A stretch of DNA of 64,000 nucleotides, from the NCBI GenBank assembly GCA_965237445.1, contig OZ250142.1, forward strand, positions 1,488,001 to 1,552,000. Reading direction: 5' to 3'. Below the pieces are notes generated by a model. It searched no databases. It was not told where the DNA came from and saw only the letters and a list, made by a program, of their open reading frames with translations. Of the stretch, positions 8,414-18,289 are shown in pieces. Position 1 is the first letter of the stretch, and each line of letters opens with the position of its first letter. The stretch is from G963668185 sp965237445 (GTDB lineage Bacteria > Chloroflexota > Dehalococcoidia > Lucifugimonadales > G963668185). Position numbers and translations under genes: made by a program.

Positions 8414-9577
8414 GTGAATGCATCAGCCCTGCGCGAGTTGATTCCAGTTGCTCAGCGCATGACTTACCTGAACACGGGCTGGAATGGCCCGTCGCCCACT
8501 CCCGTGATCGATGCCATAAAGCAGAGGCTGGAGTTTGAGAACGTGAACGGACCTACGTCTCAGGAAGTGCGGGACTCGGGCGCGGAGATTCGTGAAGAGT
8601 CCCGGGCGGCCGTTGCGGAGTTGGTGAACGCGGACCCATCAGAAATCCTGCTGACCGAAAACACGACCGATGGGATCAACGTGGTCATGAGCGGCCTTCC
8701 ATGGCGCGAAGGCGACGAGATAATTACCTGCAGCCTCGAACACGCGTCTATCCTCGTTCCAAGCTACTACACGCAATCCACGTACGGCACGAGTGTCAAG
8801 GTCCTGCAGTTAGACCCGGCTGAGACTTACGAGAGCGTGTTGGACAAGGTGACCGCGGCGATTACGGGCCGTACCCGAATGGTCTTCCTTAGCCATATCG
8901 AGTTCTCTTCGGGCGTACGGATGCCGATCAAAGCGATATCCGAGATCACGGGGCCGCGTGGTATCTGGCTGCTGGTTGACGGAGCACAGGGATCGGGCCA
9001 TGTTCGAGTAGACGTGAACGACTTGGGATGCGACTTCTACGCGATGTCCGGCCAGAAGTGGCTGCTTGGACCGGACGGAACCGGCGCCCTGTACATACGG
9101 AGTGAGCTGATACCCTCGGTCAGGCCCGTCCGGGTCTCCAGCCATGCGGTTACGTCCCACGACCATCTGGGCAACTATGAGCTCAAAGTGGACGACATTG
9201 ACAAGTACGTCGTCAGCACCGCCAGTTTGGCGCTTCGCGCGGGGTTCCTGGAAGCCGTTCGCATACACTTGGCAGCCGGTCCGGACACTATCGAAGAGCA
9301 CAACATGAAGCTTGCCTCGGATCTTAAGGCGGAGCTGGTGGCCTTGCCCGGAGTTCGTGTCTTGTCTCCCCTGGAGGGACCGGAGTGCTCCGGTCTGGTT
9401 ACGTTCTATGTTGAAGGAGCGGACCAGCCGGCCGTGGCCGAGTCACTTTGGAAAGCCGAACAAGTCCTTGTACGGTCGGTCCCTCATCCCTCGGGGATTC
9501 GAGCGTCCATGCATTACTACAACACGCAGGAAGATGCGGACACGCTGGTATCCGCGCTGCGAGGCGTTGTTCCCTAG
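8414..9577 (+). CDS. Class V aminotransferase-fold PLP enzyme
   Basis: This 387-residue protein resembles cysteine desulfurase/isopenicillin N epimerase-type fold I enzymes. The PLP lysine is K215 in SGQKWLLGPDG, the aspartate pairing with the pyridine nitrogen is D189 in VDGAQGSGH, and the ring-stacking His is H110 in SLEHAS. No catalytic cysteine loop like that of IscS is evident, so aminotransferase or epimerase chemistry is at least as likely as desulfuration. The GTG start at 8414 has AAAGGAG about 8 bases upstream. It stands just right of the decayed IS and 48 bases before the endonuclease Q gene. Confidence 0.88.
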   Translation: MNASALRELIPVAQRMTYLNTGWNGPSPTPVIDAIKQRLEFENVNGPTSQEVRDSGAEIREESRAAVAELVNADPSEILLTENTTDGINVVMSGLPWREGDEIITCSLEHASILVPSYYTQSTYGTSVKVLQLDPAETYESVLDKVTAAITGRTRMVFLSHIEFSSGVRMPIKAISEITGPRGIWLLVDGAQGSGHVRVDVNDLGCDFYAMSGQKWLLGPDGTGALYIRSELIPSVRPVRVSSHAVTSHDHLGNYELKVDDIDKYVVSTASLALRAGFLEAVRIHLAAGPDTIEEHNMKLASDLKAELVALPGVRVLSPLEGPECSGLVTFYVEGADQPAVAESLWKAEQVLVRSVPHPSGIRASMHYYNTQEDADTLVSALRGVVP

Positions 9578-9625
9578 ATAGTCGTGCTGCGGAGTCCGCA
9601 AGGAGCCTGCTGATACAATTCCGGC

Positions 9626-10837
9626 ATGGCCTATCGTGCGGACCTGCACCTCCATTCCCAGTACGCGCGGGGCTGCAGCAAGTCGCTCACCCTGGAGAAC
9701 TTGGCGCTGTGGGCGGGTCTGAAGGGAATAGACCTTCTGGCCGCCGGAGACTTTACCCATCCGGCGCGCTTCCAAGAAATTCGCGAGATTCTAACTGAAT
9801 CCGGCGATGGCCTGCTCGATTACGGCGACGTCAGGTTCATTTTGGGGACAGAGGTCAACTGCAACGCGCCGCAGGGCGGCCGCTCCAGAAGGACTCACGT
9901 GCTGGTCTTCGTCCCCTCGCTGGACGTCGCAGGGGAAGTCTCGGCCAACCTGGAAGCATTCGGCAAGCTGGAATCCGACGGGCGGCCCACGCTCCACCTC
10001 ACCCCTAGGAGACTGCTGGAGCTTCTAATCGAAGTGGACGAGCGTTGCTTTGTGATTCCGGCCCATGCCTGGACGCCCTGGTTCGGTGTGTTTGGTTCCA
10101 AGTCCGGCTTCGACTCGCTCGAAGAGTGCTTCGAGGACCTAACGGACCGCGTATTCGCCGTGGAGACTGGCCTGTCGGGCGATCCGGCGATGCACTGGCG
10201 GTTCCCGGAACTGGACGATGTTGCGATAGTGTCGTTTTCCGATGCCCACTCGCTTCCCAAGATGGGCCGGGAGTTGACGGCGTTCCACGGCCCAATGACC
10301 TATGACGGCCTGGTTGACTCACTGAAGACTGGAGGCGTGGCCTATACGCTCGAGTTTTTCCCGGAGTCGGGCAAGTACCATCACTCGGGCCACCGAAAGT
10401 GCGGCGTCCGACTATCGCCGTCGCAGGTACGGGAGTGCGGGACGCGGTGCGGCAAGTGCGGCAAGCAGATCACGCTCGGCGTGCTGGAGCGCATCGAGCA
10501 ACTCGCGACCCGCGACATATCGACTACCTTGGACAGCGTCGGCTTCGTGAGAGGCATGGACGGGCGGCCACCGTACAAGATGCTTGTGCCATTGGAGCAG
10601 GTACTGTCAGAGGCCCTCGGCAAAGGCGTGAACACCAAGGCTGTCCAGTCCGTTTGGACCAGCTTGGTGGAGCAGTTCGGCGACGAGATGTCTGTGTTGC
10701 TGGAGGCGGCCTTTGCGGAAATCGAGCGCGTCGGTGGCGAGCGGGTCGCCGATGGAATTGCTCGCGTCCGGAGGGGAGAGGTATCGATTGCTCCCGGTTA
10801 CGACGGCGAATACGGCAAAGTGTCCGTCTGGCCCTAA
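9626..10837 (+). CDS. Endonuclease Q-like PHP-domain protein
   Basis: This 403-residue protein begins with a PHP metal-dependent phosphoesterase domain: ADLHLHSQYARG at residues 4-15, then AHAWTPWFGVFG and FSDAHS for further metal ligands. A zinc-finger-like segment follows, KCGVRLSP and CGTRCGKCGKQ, then a helical C-terminus. This layout is that of endonuclease Q, which nicks DNA 5' of deaminated bases or abasic sites and is often misannotated as a UvrD-like helicase. Length fits. Role in base-damage repair is inferred from the family. Confidence 0.85.
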   Translation: MAYRADLHLHSQYARGCSKSLTLENLALWAGLKGIDLLAAGDFTHPARFQEIREILTESGDGLLDYGDVRFILGTEVNCNAPQGGRSRRTHVLVFVPSLDVAGEVSANLEAFGKLESDGRPTLHLTPRRLLELLIEVDERCFVIPAHAWTPWFGVFGSKSGFDSLEECFEDLTDRVFAVETGLSGDPAMHWRFPELDDVAIVSFSDAHSLPKMGRELTAFHGPMTYDGLVDSLKTGGVAYTLEFFPESGKYHHSGHRKCGVRLSPSQVRECGTRCGKCGKQITLGVLERIEQLATRDISTTLDSVGFVRGMDGRPPYKMLVPLEQVLSEALGKGVNTKAVQSVWTSLVEQFGDEMSVLLEAAFAEIERVGGERVADGIARVRRGEVSIAPGYDGEYGKVSVWP

Positions 10838-10934
10838 CCGCGTGCGACGAGACGGGGCAACTCGAAGTCCCGTAACAGAGTAGAATCTAGGGGCAGGCGA
10901 AGCGTCCGGTCGCGATAGCCAAGAGGAGCGTTAC

Positions 10935-12683
10935 ATGGCCCTGATTAGCACGCCGCTGTTCGGCAAGGAAGAGGTCGTGGCCAGCAACGGCGTGGTCACT
11001 GCAATGCAGCCCGAGGCGGCAGAGGCGGGTCTGGCGATGCTCAAAGCTGGCGGCAATGCAGTCGACGCCGCGGTCTGCATTGCGTTCTGCAACGTTGTGC
11101 TCGAGCCAGACATGGCGACGATTGCCGGCCTTGGCTACATGTTGGTGCACATGGCGGCAGAAGGTCGGACCTACGCTATCGACTTTAACTCGCGCGCCCC
11201 CCGTAAGGCGCGGCCCGACATGTACGACGTCATTGGCCCGTCGACAGCAGGCGGCTTCCAGACGTTCGAAGTGCGGGGCGACGCCAATAACGTAGGCCCG
11301 CTCAGCGTGTCAATCCCGGCAACTTGCGCCGGGCTGTGCGAGGCCCACCGCAGATTCGGGACGCTACCGCTGGAACAGGTACTGGAACCTGCGGCGGCCC
11401 TTGCATCGGACGGGTTTGAGGTGAGCTGGCATGGTGCGCTAACGGCTGCGAACAACTTCGAGAAATGGAGCAAGGATCCCTATCTCGCCAGCATGTGGTT
11501 GCCTGGAGGCAAGCCCCCGGTATCGCGCTCAAAGCCGGCTGACAGGGTGGTCCAGAAGGATCTTGGCCGGCTACTGACGAACATTGGACGCAATGGGCCT
11601 GACGCCATGTACAAAGGCGAGGTCGCCTCTGCCATAGAGGAGTTCGTTACGGGAGGCGGCGGGCTACTGACCGCTCAGGACCTGGCCGAATACGCTCCGA
11701 CCATATCCGATCCGATGTCGGCCTCCTTCAACGGTCACAAAATCATGGTGGTCCCCACGCCCAGTGGCGGCATCACCAATCTGCAGACGTTCAACATCCT
11801 GGACAAATTCAATCTGCTCTCCATGCGCCATAACTCCGCCCAGTATCTGCACACCTTCATTGAGGCGGCGCGTCACGCCTTCGCCGATCGCTATCGCTAC
11901 CTGGCCGACTGGGAGCGGGCGCAAGTCCCGTTGGATGGCATGCTTTCTCATGAGTACGCGAACTACATCGCTGGGCAAATAAGCCGGGAGCGGGCCGAGA
12001 CGGGGGCCGAACTCGAGGAAGAGCCGTGGATCCACTACCTGGACAGGGCCGTTCACGACCCATGGCGCTTCCAGAATGGCGCACGGCCGGTTCACGCGAG
12101 TGAAGCGGTCGCAATGGACTCGAACGATGAAGATACCACCCATCTCAATGTGGTAGATAGAGACCGCAACGTGGTCTCCTGCACTCATACGGCAGGGATG
12201 CGGGAGGGACTCTTCCCCTCGGGCACAGGGGTGTACCTTGCCGGTGGCATGGGTTGGTTCGTGGCCAAGCCGGGGTATCCGAACTCGGTAGATGGCTGGA
12301 AGCGGCCAATGAACAACATGTCGCCCCTGATTGCGTTCCGGGACGGCAGGCCAGTCCTGAGCCAGGGCGCTCCCGGCGCCCGGCGCATTATGAACCGCGG
12401 CGTGCAGGTTGTGGCAAACGTGCTTGTTTTCGGCATGTCGCCACAGAAGGCGGTTGGACAGCCAGTGGTCGACGCCAGCAGCATGACCACCGTTGTGGAC
12501 GATCGCATTAACTCGGCAGTGATAGAAGAATTGCGCGAGATGGGCCACAGCATGGAGCCGGTTACAGAAGACCCCGGTTCCTGGAACTTCGCTCGCCCAA
12601 CCGCAATACAGATCGATTACGAGTCGGGGCTTCTCAGGGCCGGCGTGGACCCGTTCCGCGCGGCAATGGCGATGGGTTACTAG
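10935..12683 (+). CDS. Gamma-glutamyltransferase-family Ntn hydrolase
   Basis: The 582-residue precursor should self-cleave before the catalytic Thr at about residue 401 in EDTTHLNVVD, giving large and small subunits. Other family marks are GGNAVDAAV near residue 38 and GGMGWF plus the SQGAPGARR segment in the small subunit. No signal peptide is visible, so it is probably cytoplasmic, unlike periplasmic GGTs. Substrate could be gamma-glutamyl compounds or cephalosporin-like amides. ATG at 10935 follows AAGAGGAG with good spacing. Confidence 0.92.
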   Translation: MALISTPLFGKEEVVASNGVVTAMQPEAAEAGLAMLKAGGNAVDAAVCIAFCNVVLEPDMATIAGLGYMLVHMAAEGRTYAIDFNSRAPRKARPDMYDVIGPSTAGGFQTFEVRGDANNVGPLSVSIPATCAGLCEAHRRFGTLPLEQVLEPAAALASDGFEVSWHGALTAANNFEKWSKDPYLASMWLPGGKPPVSRSKPADRVVQKDLGRLLTNIGRNGPDAMYKGEVASAIEEFVTGGGGLLTAQDLAEYAPTISDPMSASFNGHKIMVVPTPSGGITNLQTFNILDKFNLLSMRHNSAQYLHTFIEAARHAFADRYRYLADWERAQVPLDGMLSHEYANYIAGQISRERAETGAELEEEPWIHYLDRAVHDPWRFQNGARPVHASEAVAMDSNDEDTTHLNVVDRDRNVVSCTHTAGMREGLFPSGTGVYLAGGMGWFVAKPGYPNSVDGWKRPMNNMSPLIAFRDGRPVLSQGAPGARRIMNRGVQVVANVLVFGMSPQKAVGQPVVDASSMTTVVDDRINSAVIEELREMGHSMEPVTEDPGSWNFARPTAIQIDYESGLLRAGVDPFRAAMAMGY

Positions 12684-12745
12684 GACCCGTCAGCCGCCCG
12701 GCCGCATATGCGGAGGTCCGAGGTTCCGGCAGTCAGGAGGTAGAA

Positions 12746-13333
12746 GTGAAAGGCCAGTCGATCGAGCTAAAGCAAGTGAGTAGGGAAGACGTTCAAAGGA
12801 TTCAGGAATGGCTTCAGGACCCGGAAGTTTCCGACAGTTGGTTCGGAAGATACTCTTACGGAGACCCTGCTCACCTTGGATACCATCCAGAGCGCGTCGT
12901 AGATGTCTCTGATGTCGAGTGGCAGCGTATTTTCGAAGACCCGGAGCACAGGATACTGTCGGTCTACACGAAGGAAGACGATCACATCGGTGAAATCCAT
13001 GTGGCCATCGAAGAGTCTCTTGGGGACGGACAGGTCTCGATCCTAATCGGACGCAAGGACCTGTGGCATCGCGGATTTGGGACCTCCGCGATCTGGGCAA
13101 CTTTGGATGAGGCGTTCAAGGAGTGGGGGCTGTTTCGCGTGTGGGTGGACGTGCCGGAGTACAACTCATCTGCCCTTCGGCTGTTCGAGCACATCGGATT
13201 CGTCCACGAGGGGACACTGCGCCAGAGCAGGCCGCATGAAGGGTCGCGGTTCGACTCGGTAATCATGGGAATGCTAGCCGCCGAGTATGAAGCGTTGGAC
13301 GAAAACGATTCATCAACGCAGGCCGCCGGCTGA
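12746..13333 (+). CDS. GNAT-family N-acetyltransferase
   Basis: This 195-residue protein carries the acetyl-CoA-binding region of RimJ/RimL-type GNATs: IGRKDLWHRGFGTSAIWA, then NSSALRLFEHIGFVHEGTLRQ, where a Gly-Phe step and Arg/Gln follow. It would acetylate an amine on a protein, antibiotic or small molecule. The GTG start at 12746 is fixed by a perfect AGGAGG at 12735-12740. It follows the GGT gene by 62 bases on the same strand. Confidence 0.9.
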   Translation: MKGQSIELKQVSREDVQRIQEWLQDPEVSDSWFGRYSYGDPAHLGYHPERVVDVSDVEWQRIFEDPEHRILSVYTKEDDHIGEIHVAIEESLGDGQVSILIGRKDLWHRGFGTSAIWATLDEAFKEWGLFRVWVDVPEYNSSALRLFEHIGFVHEGTLRQSRPHEGSRFDSVIMGMLAAEYEALDENDSSTQAAG

Positions 13334-13356
13334 CCCACGGCTGCGTAGATAGGAAC

Positions 13357-14676
13357 TTGCTCTACCAGTCAGAGGCCGGGAACCTCACTGTAACCGCTGG
13401 AGGCGACGCCATGATTACGCGCAAGCTGCGCGTGTTTAATGAGTCGCGTGCGACCGCCCTATGGGAGCTCTTCCGAAGATCGGACGTAGGCTTCGTGAAT
13501 CTTGAGATGCTAATGCACGAATTCGAGCATCCGCACGGTGTAGCCGGCGGCACATTCACCGCATCCGATCCGGTACACCTGCAAGAGTTGAAGTGGGCCG
13601 GGATTCAGATGGTGTCGTTGGCGAACAATCACCATTACGACTACGGCGAAGGGGGCGTTCTTACGAACCTCGCCAACGTGAAGAAGGCGGGACTTGCGTG
13701 CGCGGGTACAGGGCGCAATCTCAGCGAAGCTCGCGCGCCCGGCTACCTGGACACGCCCAACGGGCGCGTTGCACTGGTATCGACATCCTCGACGTTTGCG
13801 GACGCGGGCCGAGCCACTGAACAGAGGCCGGACTCCGCAGGAAGGCCCGGCCTGAATCCATTGCGGTTCAGCACGACCCATTCCGTCGACCGACCGGCCT
13901 TCAACGAGTTGCGCCGGGTAAGCGAGAAACTTGGGTTCGAAGAAGAAAAAGCCCGCAGGCGAAAGTTCGGTCAATCCGTTGGACCCGACTCGGACACGGA
14001 GCTGCAGTTCAACGGTGGCACATTCCATTTGGGAGAGGAGTTTCAGACTAGCACTGCACTGCACAGGGCAGACCTGGACGGCAACCTGAAGTGGATACGG
14101 GACGCCGGCCGCATGGCGGACTGGGTGGTCGTCAGTATTCACAGCCACGAGTACGGGAGTACGCCCGAGGAGCCGCCTGAATTCCTCGTGGAATTCGCAA
14201 GGGCCTGCATCGATCAGGGGGCGGACATGTTCTTTGGTCATGGCCCTCATTTCGACAAGGGCGTGGAGATCTACAACGGGAAGCCCATAATCTACAGTCT
14301 TGGCAACTTCATCTTTCAGAACGACACCGTGGCGTGGCAGCCTGCCGAAAACTACAACGCGCAGCGGCTGAGCCTGACCTCAACCCCTGCCGACTTTTAC
14401 GATGCCCGCTCCGCGAACGACACGCGCGGCTTTCCTGCGGACGCCATCTTCTGGGAGAGCGTTGTCGCTGAGTGTGAGTTCGAAGGCGGCGAATTGACCC
14501 GCCTGGTCCTGCATCCGATCGATCTGGGCCACGGCCGACCGAGGTCGCAGCGAGGGAGGCCGCTTCTAGCTGAAGGAGATGTGGCGCGGCGGGTCTTGGA
14601 AAGGGTCCAGCGCCTGTCGGCCCCATTTGGAACAAGACTCGATATCGAAGGCGGTGTTGGAGTGGTCCGGCTCTAG
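13357..14676 (+). CDS. CapA-family (PGA-capsule-type) metallophosphatase-fold protein
   Basis: This 439-residue protein shows CapA family landmarks: AGGDAMI near residue 17, NLEMLMHE, SLANNHHYDYGEGG, and late HGPHFDKGVEIYNGKPIIYSLGNFIF. CapA proteins have a calcineurin-like phosphoesterase fold and were named for poly-gamma-glutamate capsule synthesis. No signal or membrane anchor is visible here. The start is a TTG at 13357 with AGGA very close; an ATG further in would cut the first conserved strand. The nearby GGT-family gene makes a gamma-glutamyl link attractive but unproven. Confidence 0.85.
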   Translation: MLYQSEAGNLTVTAGGDAMITRKLRVFNESRATALWELFRRSDVGFVNLEMLMHEFEHPHGVAGGTFTASDPVHLQELKWAGIQMVSLANNHHYDYGEGGVLTNLANVKKAGLACAGTGRNLSEARAPGYLDTPNGRVALVSTSSTFADAGRATEQRPDSAGRPGLNPLRFSTTHSVDRPAFNELRRVSEKLGFEEEKARRRKFGQSVGPDSDTELQFNGGTFHLGEEFQTSTALHRADLDGNLKWIRDAGRMADWVVVSIHSHEYGSTPEEPPEFLVEFARACIDQGADMFFGHGPHFDKGVEIYNGKPIIYSLGNFIFQNDTVAWQPAENYNAQRLSLTSTPADFYDARSANDTRGFPADAIFWESVVAECEFEGGELTRLVLHPIDLGHGRPRSQRGRPLLAEGDVARRVLERVQRLSAPFGTRLDIEGGVGVVRL

Positions 14677-14719
14677 GACTCGCTCGCGGCTCGCCTGGCT
14701 CGCCTGCCGGGATACTCGG

Positions 14720-15874
14720 CTATCCACTGCCACTGATCGTCTCCAGGCGCGCTCTCAAGGCCGTATAACGACGCGCGTAATCGTCATCGCTGATCTTGCC
14801 GGTCCTGTGCCCTGCCTCCAGTTCAGCGATCAAATGCATCAGCGCCGCCGCCTCACCTTCAGGCCGCACGGTTGCTGTCCGTCTCCGGCGACGGTGTACC
14901 GCGAACGCGATCAAGGCCACCATCACAATAGCGAGCGCGGCTGGCGCCGACAGTTCCCAGCGTAGGTCGGACAGACTATTGCCCAGCCGTTCGAAGGTTC
15001 CCGCTCTTGGCAGGCCGCGAAGTTCGAGCGCAATCCTCTCGCCGCGCGGCAGGTCTTTCGACGTGAACAGCAGGTAGCGTTGCCCACCCACTGAGACCAC
15101 TTCGGGTTGCCCCATTCCTTCGCCATCGATGTCGATGCCTTCCGTTGGAACTAGCACACGGAACTGTTCCGCACCGTAAGGGAACGACTTAGAAAGCTCC
15201 AGCCTGTCATCCGTGTAAGGAAAGCGGTAGGAGAACATGACCTCGTACTCTCCTGGAGGCACGCTGGTTGAGAGCCCAAAGCCCCTGTCCACCTGGATCA
15301 CGTTGGCCGCAATCAGGTCCGTATCCACTTGAAGCCCCTGAGCGCCGTCGGGCAGACCGAATCTCAGCAGTTTCATCGGCTCGGCGCCGGGAACGTAGGT
15401 GTGGCTGGCCTCGTTTGTAATCCTCGCAATCTCCATCCCCAGTAGAGTTTGGCCTTCCGGGTCCACCTCAGCTATCAACAGGGAAACAACAAGCCCGTTG
15501 ATGACCGACTCATCGTCTGTGCCTTCGTAGACCTTAAGCTCGATGGGTTCCGGCTTTCCGGCCGAGAGATCGATGTCCACTCCGTACAACGCTCCCTGAT
15601 AGTCCACTGACACGCCATAGGCCGTCTCAGAGTCGTACAATACATCTTCGAAGTGGAAGCTTCCGTCCGGGCCGGCGGGAGATGTGAGGTCGTCATCCCG
15701 TTCGATGGTGTGTTGATGCAGTGTCACGAGGAGGCCTTCCACAGCCCCTCCGTCAGGTGTCCCATTCGCAACGCGACCCTCTATCAGGATGGGGTCCTGC
15801 TGCGCCAGGGCCGCTGTTCCGCTCGCCGCGATGGCGTATGCGAGCGCGGCCGCAACCAGAGCGGCTCTGATCAC
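14720..15874 (-). CDS. Secreted, membrane-anchored protein at the end of the ccm cluster
   Basis: This 384-residue protein has a signal peptide (first about 24 residues, ending ALAQ), an Ig-like/carboxypeptidase-regulatory-like region with EGLLVTLHQHTIE and DGSFHFEDVLYDSETAYGV, a transmembrane helix near residues 310-330 (ALAIVMVALIAFAV) followed by Arg-rich residues, and a cytoplasmic helical tail with KISDDDYARRYTALRARLE, similar to SHOCT or CcmI-like ends. Its start overlaps the stop of the upstream gene by four bases (ATGA), so it is translationally coupled to the cytochrome c maturation genes. Specific role unknown. Confidence 0.8.
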   Translation of the reverse strand: MIRAALVAAALAYAIAASGTAALAQQDPILIEGRVANGTPDGGAVEGLLVTLHQHTIERDDDLTSPAGPDGSFHFEDVLYDSETAYGVSVDYQGALYGVDIDLSAGKPEPIELKVYEGTDDESVINGLVVSLLIAEVDPEGQTLLGMEIARITNEASHTYVPGAEPMKLLRFGLPDGAQGLQVDTDLIAANVIQVDRGFGLSTSVPPGEYEVMFSYRFPYTDDRLELSKSFPYGAEQFRVLVPTEGIDIDGEGMGQPEVVSVGGQRYLLFTSKDLPRGERIALELRGLPRAGTFERLGNSLSDLRWELSAPAALAIVMVALIAFAVHRRRRRTATVRPEGEAAALMHLIAELEAGHRTGKISDDDYARRYTALRARLETISGSG

Positions 15875-16248
15875 CGCACCGCGTCCGTCGAGGGCTCCTG
15901 AGAGCTGCCGATGACTTGTTCCCTCACGCGGCCTATCTCTGCTTCTATGGCTGCGAGCATCTCTTCTTCCTGCTGATGCTCCAGCTCCAAGGCCTTCATG
16001 ACAAGGGCAGCCTCAGTCATGTACTCCTCACGCAGCCACTCGTAGTCGGTCTGCGGCAGGTTGCCCAGCGCACGCTCTAGTTCGGTGTTTCGCAGGCCTG
16101 CAACGGCAGCTTCCCAACGGCGGCCCAGTTCCTCTGACGGAGAAGGCTCGTCTACCAGCCTTTCTTCGGAAGAGTTGCCCCACAGGAACGGATAAACGAT
16201 GGCAATCGCCGGAATGAGCGTGAGAAGGATGACGGTCAGTATCAGCAT
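15871..16248 (-). CDS. CcmI-like small membrane protein
   Basis: This 125-residue protein has one N-terminal transmembrane helix (LILTVILLTLIPAIAIVYPFL) and a coiled, Glu-rich cytoplasmic or periplasmic part. The segment TDYEWLREEYMTEAALVMKALE resembles the short helical hairpin of CcmI N-termini. It sits directly after the CcmF gene and overlaps the next gene by four bases. Role in cytochrome c assembly is inferred from location and weak similarity. Confidence 0.65.
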   Translation of the reverse strand: MLILTVILLTLIPAIAIVYPFLWGNSSEERLVDEPSPSEELGRRWEAAVAGLRNTELERALGNLPQTDYEWLREEYMTEAALVMKALELEHQQEEEMLAAIEAEIGRVREQVIGSSQEPSTDAVR

Positions 16249-16274
16249 TTCTTAGGGAAGAAGGCCAATTGCGG

Positions 16275-18263
16275 TCATGCCCGGGCGGTCTGCGCTGCTC
16301 TAGGCAGGCGGACCGTACTAGGGGCTGGCTGACGTTGCGGTGAAATCGCGAGCAGCACTCCGAGAACCAGGACCGGCCCTGAGGCCCACATCCACCAGAC
16401 GAGAGGATTCACGTACACCCTGAACACGGCACTGCCATCCGGTTGAAACTCGGACGGCACAATGTAAAAGTCCTCTATCGGATTGCTTCTAATGGCTGCT
16501 CTCGTGGCCGCGATCTGATGTGTGCGATAGAAGGCCCTGAATGGACTCATCACGCCAAGGGCTCTGCCGCCTTTGGACACCTCGAATCTTGCTGTGTCTT
16601 CGTACCTGTCTGCGAACTCTGTGCGCGATACTCCCAGGTATTTGAAGCGGTAGTCATCGATAGCCGCCTCATCCCCCGGCCGCATGACGAAGTCTCGCTG
16701 CACGCCATAGAAAGAGGAGCCGACAGCTCCCACGGCCAGCATGAGGATGGCCAGGTGTACTACATACCCTCCGTATCTCGGACGGTTGGCGGCTAGGAGC
16801 CGTCCGAATGCTATTGGAATGCTCTCCCCTCTGCGGCTGCGCGTTCTCGTACCGCGATACCATTCGTGCAGGATGCCTGTAGCGGCTACGGCGCAGACGC
16901 TCAGGGCAAGTACCGCGACTGGCTGTCGTATGCCCACCAAGAGCACCAGGAGCGCCGTCGCGGCTCCGACCGCAAGCGGCAGGCGCAACATCGTCACAAC
17001 GTTGGTGGCGGTGGCGCGTCGCCAGGGAAGCAGAGGGCCGACTCCCATAAGCACAATCAGAGCCAGCAGGAGGGGGCCGTTCACCCGATTGAAGAACGGG
17101 GCGCCCACCGTGACCGTCACGTCCTGCGCCGCCTCTGAGAACACTGGGTAGATCGTGCCCCAGAGCGTGATGAACGCTACCGCGAGGAATAGAACGTTCT
17201 GCGCGAGAAACGCGCTTTCACGGGATACCATCGAGTCCAGACTACGGCTGCTCTTCAGCGAGTCCAGACGCCATACGAATGCGACAAGACTTGCCGCCAG
17301 CGTAAACGCCATGAAGAAGAGAAACAGCCAGCCCATCGTGGACTGCGCAAAGGAGTGGACCGATGGCACTGGTCCGCCCCGGTTGATGAACATCCCCATT
17401 TGGGCGAGGGTGAAGCCTACGATTATCAGGACCATGTTCCACATGCGGAACATACCACGCCGCTTCTGCACCATGATCGAGTGGACGAACGCTGTCATCG
17501 CGAGCCATGGCATTAGCGCAGAGTTCTCAACCGGGTCCCATGCCCAGTATCCGCCCCAGCCGAGTATTGTGTAGGCCCACCACGACCCCAACATAAGGCC
17601 CAAAGTCAAGATGGTCCACGAGACCATAGCCCACGTGCGGCCCAGGTCCACCCATGCGTCCCTGCCGCCGCTTCTTGCGACCAATGCGCCCAGGGCAATG
17701 CTGAATGGGATAGCCACGGAGACCAGTCCCGTCATCTGCACGGGCGGGTGGATGAACATACCGAAGTGAACTAGGAGCGGATTGATTCCCTGGCCGTCTG
17801 CAGGGATGACGGCCAGCCGCTCCAGCGGATTGGCCAGGAAGACGATGACACCCAGAAAGAACGCCAGCACCATTGCCATGATGCCGGCGGCATACGGTGT
17901 CGTATACGGCAGCCTGCCCCGGATCATCTTTATTGCGACTGCCGAAAGTATCGACAGCACCAACGCGAGCCAGAGAAGAGAACCTGCGTTGCCCGCGTAA
18001 AATGCCACCCAAGTGTAAGCCTTGGGCATGGCGAGGTTGCTGTTCTCAGCCACGTAGCGGACTGAGAAGTCCGCAGTGACGAAGGCGTATGTCAGGCTTG
18101 CGGTGGAAACCAGCAGCAGCACCGGGATGGAGTACAGGGCGTACCGCGCGCTGACGACGAGCTCGGGCAACCTCAGCCGAATGCCGACGAACGAACCCGC
18201 AATAGAGTAACCCGCCGCCAACAACGCGATTGGCAGGGCGGCGTAGCCAGCATCAACTATCAA
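16275..18263 (-). CDS. ccmF: Cytochrome c heme lyase subunit CcmF
   Basis: The 662-residue polytopic membrane protein has the tryptophan-rich WWD heme-handling motif, WGGYWAWDPVENSALMPW, flanked by His-containing helices, and a long C-terminal non-membrane region before the final helix. CcmF with CcmH joins heme to the CXXCH motif of apocytochromes on the outer face of the membrane. The gene lies between CcmH (upstream, 27-base gap) and the CcmI-like gene. Length matches the CcmF/NrfE family. Confidence 0.93.
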   Translation of the reverse strand: MIVDAGYAALPIALLAAGYSIAGSFVGIRLRLPELVVSARYALYSIPVLLLVSTASLTYAFVTADFSVRYVAENSNLAMPKAYTWVAFYAGNAGSLLWLALVLSILSAVAIKMIRGRLPYTTPYAAGIMAMVLAFFLGVIVFLANPLERLAVIPADGQGINPLLVHFGMFIHPPVQMTGLVSVAIPFSIALGALVARSGGRDAWVDLGRTWAMVSWTILTLGLMLGSWWAYTILGWGGYWAWDPVENSALMPWLAMTAFVHSIMVQKRRGMFRMWNMVLIIVGFTLAQMGMFINRGGPVPSVHSFAQSTMGWLFLFFMAFTLAASLVAFVWRLDSLKSSRSLDSMVSRESAFLAQNVLFLAVAFITLWGTIYPVFSEAAQDVTVTVGAPFFNRVNGPLLLALIVLMGVGPLLPWRRATATNVVTMLRLPLAVGAATALLVLLVGIRQPVAVLALSVCAVAATGILHEWYRGTRTRSRRGESIPIAFGRLLAANRPRYGGYVVHLAILMLAVGAVGSSFYGVQRDFVMRPGDEAAIDDYRFKYLGVSRTEFADRYEDTARFEVSKGGRALGVMSPFRAFYRTHQIAATRAAIRSNPIEDFYIVPSEFQPDGSAVFRVYVNPLVWWMWASGPVLVLGVLLAISPQRQPAPSTVRLPRAAQTARA

Positions 18264-18289
18264 CGGTCACTCCAGTGGGCCGGTGGTTC

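Noticed and set aside
11664..12548. 294-codon minus-strand frame inside the gamma-glutamyltransferase gene
   Set aside because: Shadow of the strongly supported plus-strand gene; sequence has no domain features.
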